Positions 1 through 5,908 of a stretch of 27,291 bases of DNA are shown here, piece by piece. The position numbers were made by a program, and so were the translations under genes. The stretch is taken from contig JBCCTF010000039.1 in NCBI GenBank assembly GCA_039198765.1, forward strand, positions 1 to 27,291. Direction: 5' to 3'. Source of the DNA: Parvularcula sp039198765 (GTDB lineage Bacteria > Pseudomonadota > Alphaproteobacteria > Caulobacterales > Parvularculaceae). How positions within the stretch are numbered: the stretch's first letter is position 1; each line of letters opens with the position of its first letter. The notes beneath the pieces are model-generated. The model did not search any database. It was not told the origin of the DNA and saw nothing but the letters and a program-made list of their open reading frames with translations.

Positions 1-516
1 CATGATCGCACCAATCATCGCGACCAAGAGGATCAGGCCTGCGATTTGGAAATAGTGGACATAATCCGTGTACAGCACGAGACCGAGCTGTTCCGCGTTT
101 CCGAGAGGATCACCGGCTCGGTCCGTCAAAGCCTCGGTTGGCTGCGTTCGCGCGGCTATAGCTTCATCCGGCATGCGCCAAGCAGCAACCATCAGCGCAA
201 TTTGGAACATGAACACGCCTGCGACCAGCAAACCTGCCGGGACATGACGGGCATAGTCCGCGCGCAAGGCCGCGAAATCCACGTCGAGCATCATAACGAC
301 GAACAGGAACAGCACGGCAACCGCGCCGACGTAAACCACGACCAGCAAGAACGCGAGGTACTCAGCGCCCATCAGAACGAAGAGACCAGCCGTGGCGATG
401 AACGCAAGGATGAGGGAGAGGACCGAGTGAACCGGGTTCCGCGCGAGGATAACGCCAAGGCCGCTACCAACCGCGATGGCGGCGAAGGCGTAAAACGAAA
501 AAACTGCAAAGCTCAT
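1..516 (-). CDS. nuoJ: NADH-quinone oxidoreductase subunit J (NuoJ), 3' end beyond window
   Basis: Membrane subunit of respiratory complex I, which couples NADH oxidation by quinone to proton pumping. I translated the minus strand from the ATG at 516. The frame stays open for 172 codons to the left edge, so the protein is incomplete at its C-terminus. It begins MSFAVFSFYAFAAIAVGSG and shows the NuoJ signature ARNPVHSV in helix 1-2, then FVLMGAEYLAFLLVVVYVGA and AVLFLFVVMMLD, the conserved third-helix region. A hydrophilic loop follows (about residues 111-145), then another hydrophobic segment. No good Shine-Dalgarno precedes the start. The gene immediately upstream is recA rather than nuoI, the usual neighbour, so the nuo cluster is probably interrupted here. 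Family identity is clear from the motif order; nuoK would be expected beyond the left edge. Confidence 0.95.
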   Translation of the reverse strand, partial: MSFAVFSFYAFAAIAVGSGLGVILARNPVHSVLSLILAFIATAGLFVLMGAEYLAFLLVVVYVGAVAVLFLFVVMMLDVDFAALRADYARHVPAGLLVAGVFMFQIALMVAAWRMPDEAIAARTQPTEALTDRAGDPLGNAEQLGLVLYTDYVHYFQIAGLILLVAMIGAIM

Positions 517-661
517 CAGGAACCACGACGTTGAGAGCCCGGCAGGCACCTGCCCGCTGACATCACAAGCGGGTAGCGGAATCGCACCTAGGGGGGAAGC
601 CCTCGCGGGAAAGTCAGGCCTTGGCTGGGAGCGAAATCACAGGCTTTAGCCGTCGCGGTAC
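517..661. other. Intergenic region between recA terminator and nuoJ
   Basis: About 145 bases without a gene. It contains a hairpin-capable inverted repeat (CCCGCT at 553-558 and AGCGGG at 568-573) in what would be the nuoJ leader. I find no convincing -35/-10 pair, no tRNA fold and no riboswitch consensus. A promoter for nuoJ must lie here or transcription must read through from recA. Confidence 0.4.
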
Positions 662-697
662 AAAAAAGCCCCGCTGGCGCTCGACCAACGGGGCTTT
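662..697 (-). terminator. Intrinsic terminator of recA
   Basis: On the minus strand the arms AAAGCCCCG and CGGGGCTTT (697-689 and 673-665) enclose a 15-base loop, and the second arm runs into six Ts (667-662). It sits 23 bases after the recA stop codon, as expected for a rho-independent terminator. The mirrored A/T ends might also let it work from the other strand. Confidence 0.85.
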
Positions 698-719
698 CTA
701 TTCTCTGGAGCGGCTGGTC

Positions 720-1790
720 TTAGCCCTCGGCTTCTTCGGCGTCGCCGCCCGGCTGAGCGAGCATGTCCTCAGCAATCAGGCCGGCGTTGGCGCGGATCTG
801 ATTCTCGATCTCATCGGCAACTTCAGGATGGTCACGGAGGAACTGCTTAGCATTCTCACGGCCCTGGCCGATTCGCTCTGAGTTGTAGCTGTACCAGCTG
901 CCCGATTTTTCGATCACATTGCCGAGGACGCCGAGATCGATGAGTTCACCGACTTTGGAGATGCCCTCGCCGAACATGATGTCGAACTCGACCTGCTTGA
1001 ACGGAGGAGCGACTTTGTTCTTCACAACCTTCACGCGGGTTTGGTTGCCGACAAAGTCATCCCGCTGCTTGATCGAGCCAATGCGGCGGATGTCGAGGCG
1101 CACCGAGCTGTAGAACTTCAGCGCGTTGCCGCCGGTGGTCGTCTCAGGCGATCCAAACATCACGCCGATCTTCATCCGGATCTGGTTGATGAAGATCACC
1201 AGCGTGTTCGAACGCGCGATGGAGCCCGTCAGTTTCCGGAGCGCCTGGCTCATCAAGCGGGCCTGGAGGCCCGGCAGGCTGTCGCCCATGTCGCCTTCAA
1301 GCTCAGCGCGGGGGGTCAGGGCCGCAACCGAATCGATCACGAGAACATCGACTGCACCGGACCGCACCAGCGTGTCGGCGATCTCCAGGGACTGCTCACC
1401 CGTATCCGGCTGGGAAATCAGGAGTTCGTCCAGATCGACGCCCAGTTTCTTGGCGTAGACAGGGTCGAGAGCGTGCTCGGCATCGATGAAGGCCGCCGTT
1501 CCGCCTTGTTTCTGTGCTTCGGCAACAACATGTAGCGCGAGCGTGGTTTTGCCTGAACTTTCAGGGCCATAGACCTCGACGATCCGCCCTTTCGGCAGGC
1601 CGCCGATGCCCAAAGCGATGTCCAATCCCAGCGAACCGGTGGAAATCCCTTCGATTTGCACCACTGATTCCTTGGCACCGAGCTTCATCACGGAGCCCTT
1701 GCCGAACGCCTTATCAATCTGCGAAAGCGCCGCCTCGAGGGCCTTTGACTTGTCCATACCGCCGTCCACAACTCTCAAATTCTTTGACAT
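720..1790 (-). CDS. recA: Recombinase RecA
   Basis: DNA-dependent ATPase that forms filaments on single-stranded DNA, drives homologous recombination and activates LexA self-cleavage. The 356-residue product is a normal RecA length. It has the Walker A motif GPESSGKTT at about residues 75-83, the MAW-like EVYGPESSGKTTLALH stretch, the core AFIDAEHALDP, the Walker B region VLVIDSVAALTPRAELEGDMGD, the loop-2 region FINQIRMKIGVMFGSPETTTGGNALKFY, and the usual acidic C-terminal tail. An open frame continues 18 codons upstream, but the ATG at 1790 gives the canonical MSKNLRVV start and is preceded by a purine-rich GGAAAGGG ribosome site. A probable LexA operator lies 49-63 bases upstream and an intrinsic terminator follows, so the gene is probably a single SOS-induced unit. 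It diverges from the DUF6324/AsmA unit. Confidence 0.98.
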   Translation of the reverse strand: MSKNLRVVDGGMDKSKALEAALSQIDKAFGKGSVMKLGAKESVVQIEGISTGSLGLDIALGIGGLPKGRIVEVYGPESSGKTTLALHVVAEAQKQGGTAAFIDAEHALDPVYAKKLGVDLDELLISQPDTGEQSLEIADTLVRSGAVDVLVIDSVAALTPRAELEGDMGDSLPGLQARLMSQALRKLTGSIARSNTLVIFINQIRMKIGVMFGSPETTTGGNALKFYSSVRLDIRRIGSIKQRDDFVGNQTRVKVVKNKVAPPFKQVEFDIMFGEGISKVGELIDLGVLGNVIEKSGSWYSYNSERIGQGRENAKQFLRDHPEVADEIENQIRANAGLIAEDMLAQPGGDAEEAEG

Positions 1791-1838
1791 GGTGGGCCCT
1801 TTCCGCCGAGCAGCCAATTGCCTTCTCTGCACAAGGAA

Positions 1839-1853
1839 GTACACGTTTTGTTC
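1839..1853 (-). promoter_or_regulatory. Candidate LexA (SOS) box upstream of recA
   Basis: The minus strand reads GAAC-N7-GTAC, one base away from the alphaproteobacterial LexA consensus GAAC-N7-GAAC (GTTC-N7-GTTC). It lies about 49 bases upstream of the recA start, in the short divergent spacer. A weak promoter can be drawn around it (TTGCCG, 16 bases, TACTTC), in which case the box would overlap the -10 region. Position and known biology support it; the mismatch in one half-site lowers certainty. Confidence 0.5.
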
Positions 1854-1900
1854 TCATCGGCAAGGGCCGCCTGAGGATTTTTTCGTTAAGGAGAGTCGCC

Positions 1901-2089
1901 ATGGGTTTGAACACGCCCTCCGATGAAGCCGCGGACCTGCAGGTGGGACCGACCGACGCGGGCATGGTCCGAATCTACATTCGCGGACAGAGTATCGACA
2001 TGCCCCTCGACTTCGATCCCGAGGACGCGGAAGCCATTGCAGAAGAGCTTATGGCGGCGGCCAAGTCCGCTCGGGAGAATCGCACATGA
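1901..2089 (+). CDS. Small DUF6324-type protein
   Basis: A 62-residue, acidic, soluble protein that begins MGLNTPSDEAADLQVGPT and contains MVRIYIRGQSIDMPLDFDPE followed by an Ala/Glu-rich helix (EAIAEELMAAAKSA). This pattern matches a small conserved alphaproteobacterial family that I recall as DUF6324; no function is known. An open frame extends far upstream (to 1514), but that part is antisense to recA. The ATG at 1901 has a strong AAGGAGA ribosome site seven bases before it. The stop overlaps the AsmA start as ATGA, so the two are probably translationally coupled. The promoter must lie in the roughly 110-base spacer shared with recA. Confidence 0.8.
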   Translation: MGLNTPSDEAADLQVGPTDAGMVRIYIRGQSIDMPLDFDPEDAEAIAEELMAAAKSARENRT

Positions 2090-4113
2090 AGTGGGTCATT
2101 CGCATTGTCGGGGGCGTCGTCGTCCTGGTCGTCGCCTTCGCTGTCCTGGCACCGATGCTGATCTCAACAGAGGGCATGGTCACCCGCGCGGAGGCTGAGG
2201 CGACGAAGGTTCTTGGCCGTGATGTTAGCATCGGCAAAATCGACCGGCTGAGCCTTCTCCCGCCGAAGCTGACGAGTAGCGATCTGACGGTGGCGAATGC
2301 GGAGGGTTTCGACGCGCCGCATCTGGTGAATGTTGGCCAAGCGAGTTTGGGGGTGAAATTCTTCCCGCTCCTCTCGGGTCAGGTGGCGATTGATACGTTC
2401 GTGCTCGATCAGCCGAGCATCTTCCTCGAGGCCCGTGCCGACGGGTCGAACAACTTTACGCTCGGCGAGGAGAGCGAAGCGGCCACTACCGATGAAGGCG
2501 CGGCTCCGGTCGCGGGCGGCAAGGCGCTCGTCGTCGGCAACATCGTGATCAACGATGGCTCGCTGACCTATAGCGACGGGACGGAGAGCTACGCGGCGAC
2601 CGATGTCGATGTGACGCTGACGCTCCCTCCGCTCGGCAAACCGCTGGTGCTTGATGCGTCCATGGCGTTGGAAGGTCTGCCGACGACGGCGAAGATCCGT
2701 GTGCAAGACCCGTGGCTGGTGACGTCTAGCAATGCCGTGGCGGCCGATATGACGGTGGAGCTGGCGGGGAACCGGATCAAAGGCGCGGTGGATGCCGTGG
2801 TTGAGCCGCTCAAACTGTCAGGGCCGGTGGACATTGACTTTATCAACATCGCGGCGCTGGAGCCGTTGATTGGGGCCGAAGCTGCTGAAGCCGCCGCTCC
2901 TTTGGGGCCGGTGATCATCGATGGAACGGCAGAGCTGACGAGTGACCAAGCCGGGTTCCGAGGGGCGACGTTCAAGACGGACATCGCGGAGGGAACGGGC
3001 GATTTCGTGCTCGCGACGTCAGGGCCGCGGCCGAAGCTGACGGGCAAGCTGGCCGCTGCGCTGGTCGACCTGCGCCCGCTGATGCCTGAAGCGGCAGAGG
3101 CCGAGCCTGCGGAGGGGGCATCATTTCCTCCGTGGTCGGACGATGCGATTGATGTGGAAGGTCTACGCGCTGCCGATGCGGACCTGATGGTCACAGCGGA
3201 TCTCGTGAAACTGCCGACCTACGACATGACGGACATCGCGGCGAAGGCAACGGCGAATGCGGGACGGATCAATCTGTCTCTGCAATCGGCCAAGACCCTC
3301 GGCGGCAACGCGACGGGGAACGTGGCACTCGATGCCCGCAGCAACACGCCGACGCTGGCTTCGGAGTTCACATTCGATCGCGTGGACTTTGCCCAAGCCG
3401 GGCCCGCTCTTCTGGGTACGGATCGTGTGACCGGGCAAGGCACGATTGGCTTCAACATCACGACCAAGGGCGCGAGCCAGAAGGACTGGGTCTCTGGGCT
3501 GTTGGGAACGGCGTATGCCGACGTGACCGAGGGCGCGATCCTGGGCATCGACATGAACGCGATTGCGAATTCAGGACTAAACCTTGTGAGTGGGCTGCAG
3601 GATGGGAGCGGGCTAACATCCAGCCTCGGCGCATCCTTCACCACACTGACGACCGAGGCCGCGGCAGAAGGCGCGAAGACCGATTTTGATCTGGCTGATA
3701 TGGACATCACGATTGCAAACGGTGTGGTGGACTTAGGCACAGGGCTGCTGACGTCGGACACGTTCCGGGCGACTCTCAGCGGGAAAACGAATCTGCCTGA
3801 GCAATCGATGAACATCGCCGTGCGTCTTTCGGCGAAAGCACCTGAGGCCGAGACGTTCCGTGAACTGAAGGCTCCGGTCGTTGTGACGGGCACGTTCAAT
3901 GAGCCGAAGATCAAGGTGGATACCGCACCCCTCCTCCGCTCTGCCGCCGAAGACAAAGCCGCCGACGCGCTGCGCCGTTCGGGGATCGATGTTGAAGAAG
4001 GTCAGTCCGTAGGCGACGCCCTGCGTGAACGTGCGGGAAGCGAGCTTCGCAATTTGTTCGGCAGACGGAGCAAAGATGATGACGAGGAAGAAGAAGAGCC
4101 GCCCCAAGACTGA
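2086..4113 (+). CDS. AsmA family protein
   Basis: A 675-residue protein of the AsmA-like group, large envelope proteins anchored in the inner membrane with periplasmic beta-rich domains, related to bridge-like lipid-transfer proteins. Residues about 4-28 form one membrane segment (VIRIVGGVVVLVVAFAVLAP). The AsmA N-terminal pattern follows: a GRDVSIGKIDRLSLLPPKL-like segment, then FPLLSGQVAIDTFVLDQPSIFLE. The C-terminal half has the AsmA_2-like region (GTIGFNITTKGAS, then GAILGIDMNAIANSGLNLVSG) and ends in FRELKAPVVVTGTFNEPKIKVD, typical for the family. The last about 15 residues are an unusual run of Asp/Glu (DDDEEEEE). It overlaps the DUF6324 gene by four bases. The family assignment is firm; the substrate is unknown. 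Confidence 0.9.
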   Translation: MKWVIRIVGGVVVLVVAFAVLAPMLISTEGMVTRAEAEATKVLGRDVSIGKIDRLSLLPPKLTSSDLTVANAEGFDAPHLVNVGQASLGVKFFPLLSGQVAIDTFVLDQPSIFLEARADGSNNFTLGEESEAATTDEGAAPVAGGKALVVGNIVINDGSLTYSDGTESYAATDVDVTLTLPPLGKPLVLDASMALEGLPTTAKIRVQDPWLVTSSNAVAADMTVELAGNRIKGAVDAVVEPLKLSGPVDIDFINIAALEPLIGAEAAEAAAPLGPVIIDGTAELTSDQAGFRGATFKTDIAEGTGDFVLATSGPRPKLTGKLAAALVDLRPLMPEAAEAEPAEGASFPPWSDDAIDVEGLRAADADLMVTADLVKLPTYDMTDIAAKATANAGRINLSLQSAKTLGGNATGNVALDARSNTPTLASEFTFDRVDFAQAGPALLGTDRVTGQGTIGFNITTKGASQKDWVSGLLGTAYADVTEGAILGIDMNAIANSGLNLVSGLQDGSGLTSSLGASFTTLTTEAAAEGAKTDFDLADMDITIANGVVDLGTGLLTSDTFRATLSGKTNLPEQSMNIAVRLSAKAPEAETFRELKAPVVVTGTFNEPKIKVDTAPLLRSAAEDKAADALRRSGIDVEEGQSVGDALRERAGSELRNLFGRRSKDDDEEEEEPPQD

Positions 4114-4121
4114 GGCGGCTC
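4096..4121. terminator. Hairpin between convergent AsmA and acyl-CoA ligase genes
   Basis: GAGCCGCC (4096-4103) and GGCGGCTC (4114-4121) form a perfect eight-base stem with a ten-base loop that includes the AsmA stop codon. On the minus strand it is followed by a pyrimidine-rich run (TTCTTCTTCCTC); on the plus strand the following T content is low. Its place between convergent genes suggests a shared terminator. Confidence 0.6.
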
Positions 4122-4150
4122 TCCTAGATTTCTCGTTGGCCGGCTGCTGC

Positions 4151-5779
4151 TTATGCAGCCGAGACGGTCGGCAGGACGTAGTCCTTAAAGTGCTCACGCA
4201 GCTTGGTTTTCAGAACCTTGCCCGTCGCGCCGAGCGGGATTTCGTCCACGACCTGGACATCATCCACAGCGCTAATTTTCGACATCTGTCCGTTCACGAA
4301 GGTCTTGATGGCCTCGAGATCGCCTGCGACGCCGGGTTTCAGCTGCACGACGAGGAGCGGACGCTCGTCCCACTTCGGATGCGGCATCGCCAAAGCTGCA
4401 GCTTGAGCCACCTCGGGGTGGTTCAGGGCTGCGTTCTCGATGTCGATTGAGCTGATCCACTCGCCGCCTGACTTGATGACGTCCTTCGCGCGGTCGGTGA
4501 TTTGCATCTGCGCGTTGGGGTGGATCACGGCGACGTCGCCGGTGTCGAACCATCCGTGTTCGTCACACGCGCTGGTGTCCATGCCGTAGTAGCGCTCGAT
4601 AATCCACGGGCCACGAACCTGGAGGTGGCCTTCACTCTCGCCGTCCCAGGGCTGTTCGTTGCCGGCTTCATCGACAATTCGCATACCGACGAATGGCATC
4701 GGCTGGCCCTGGCGCAGGAGGAATTCCATCTGCTCCACTTCCGGACGATCGTAGAAGCCTGCAGGCTCCATGTTCACGGTTCCCAGTGGCGACATCTCGG
4801 TCATGCCCCAGCCTTGGCGGCTGCGCACGCCGTACTTGGCATAGCCCTTGATGATCTTCTCGGGGAGCGCGGCACCACCGACGAGGGTGTATTTCAGCTT
4901 GCCGAAATCGAGATTGTTCTCCTCGATATAGTTGAGGAGGTTCAGCCACACCGTCGGCACACCGAGGGCGTAGGTCACGCCTTCCTGAATGAACATCTCA
5001 TGTAGGCTCGGACCATCGAGGCCCGGTCCAGGCAGAACCAGTTTGAAGCCGAGGAGAAACGCCGAGTACGGAACACCCCACGCGTTGACGTGGAACATCG
5101 GTACCACCGGCAGCACCACATCATCTTGCTCACAGCCAAGCGCGGTGGGCAGGCACGAGGTCATGGACTGCAGCACCAGAGCGCGATGGGAATAAAGAAC
5201 GCCCTTCGGCTTACCCGTCGTGCCGGAGGTGTAGCACATGGCGCAGGCCGTGTTCTCATCCAGCGCAGGCCAATCGTACGTGGTTGGATGACCAGCGATC
5301 AGCTCTTCATAGCTCTTCGCAGCCAGCGGATTGTCGCTGACGCTGCCTTCGGGGCAGAGCTCGACAAAATGCTCGATGGAAGGAAGGTGCGGCGCGAGGC
5401 CGGCGGCCAACGGCGCAAACGTCGCATCGTAGAACAGCGCCTTATCGCCTGCGTGACCCATAACGTAGCCAGCGTTCTCTGGCCCAAGGCGCGGGTTCAC
5501 CGTGTGGCAGATCGCGCCGATGCCCGCGAGGGCGTAGTAGAGTTCCAGCTGCCGGTGGGTGTTCCAGCCGATGACGCCAACCCTGTCACCAACGCCGATC
5601 CCCATCGCCGTTAGGGCATGGGCCAGCTGCGCAATCCGCTCACCGCTCTCACGATACGTGTAACGGTGCATGCCGCCTTCCACGAGGCGGGTGACGATTT
5701 CCTGTTCAGGCGAACGGCGCAGTGCGTGCTGAAGGATTTCCGTGATCAGCAGTGGTGTGGTTTGCATCAAACCTTGCAT
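4151..5779 (-). CDS. Fatty-acid--CoA ligase, AlkK/DmdB-like (ANL superfamily)
   Basis: A 542-residue adenylate-forming enzyme that activates a carboxylic acid through an acyl-AMP to its CoA thioester. It has the P-loop YTSGTTGKPKG (about 183-193), the A5 motif GWGMTEMSPLG (about 323-333), the FDTGDV motif (411-416), the DRAKDVIKSGGEWIS hinge (429-443) and the catalytic lysine in LGATGKVLK (K521). The N-terminus (MQTTPLLITEILQHA) and length resemble medium-chain AlkK-type ligases and methylmercaptopropionate ligase DmdB; sequence alone cannot separate these. The first ATG (5779) is preferred over the one four codons later because GAGGAGG lies just upstream of it. It stands alone, converging on AsmA and downstream of the M56 protease gene. 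Confidence 0.9.
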   Translation of the reverse strand: MQGLMQTTPLLITEILQHALRRSPEQEIVTRLVEGGMHRYTYRESGERIAQLAHALTAMGIGVGDRVGVIGWNTHRQLELYYALAGIGAICHTVNPRLGPENAGYVMGHAGDKALFYDATFAPLAAGLAPHLPSIEHFVELCPEGSVSDNPLAAKSYEELIAGHPTTYDWPALDENTACAMCYTSGTTGKPKGVLYSHRALVLQSMTSCLPTALGCEQDDVVLPVVPMFHVNAWGVPYSAFLLGFKLVLPGPGLDGPSLHEMFIQEGVTYALGVPTVWLNLLNYIEENNLDFGKLKYTLVGGAALPEKIIKGYAKYGVRSRQGWGMTEMSPLGTVNMEPAGFYDRPEVEQMEFLLRQGQPMPFVGMRIVDEAGNEQPWDGESEGHLQVRGPWIIERYYGMDTSACDEHGWFDTGDVAVIHPNAQMQITDRAKDVIKSGGEWISSIDIENAALNHPEVAQAAALAMPHPKWDERPLLVVQLKPGVAGDLEAIKTFVNGQMSKISAVDDVQVVDEIPLGATGKVLKTKLREHFKDYVLPTVSAA

Positions 5780-5855
5780 GGAGCCTCCTCAAGGGGACCC
5801 GTCGTTCGCGCGTCCCTGTTTTGTGTTCGGCGTTGCTTGGCCCCTCAAACGACAA

Positions 5856-5881
5856 GCGGCAAGCCCCTGGGAGCCTGCCGC
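5856..5881 (-). terminator. Probable terminator of the blaI-M56 operon
   Basis: On the minus strand GCGGCAGGC and GCTTGCCGC form a nine-base stem (one G-T pair) with an eight-base loop, followed by TTGTCGTTTG. It lies 28 bases after the protease stop. The T run is broken, so termination strength is uncertain. Confidence 0.5.
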
Positions 5882-5908
5882 CTGCGACATTCCGTCAAGT
5901 TTGGACGA

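Noticed and set aside
517..661. A tRNA-like or structured-RNA-like stretch (GGTGCGATTCCGC resembles a T arm on the minus strand)
   Set aside because: No anticodon arm, D arm or acceptor stem can be folded around it, and no riboswitch consensus fits.
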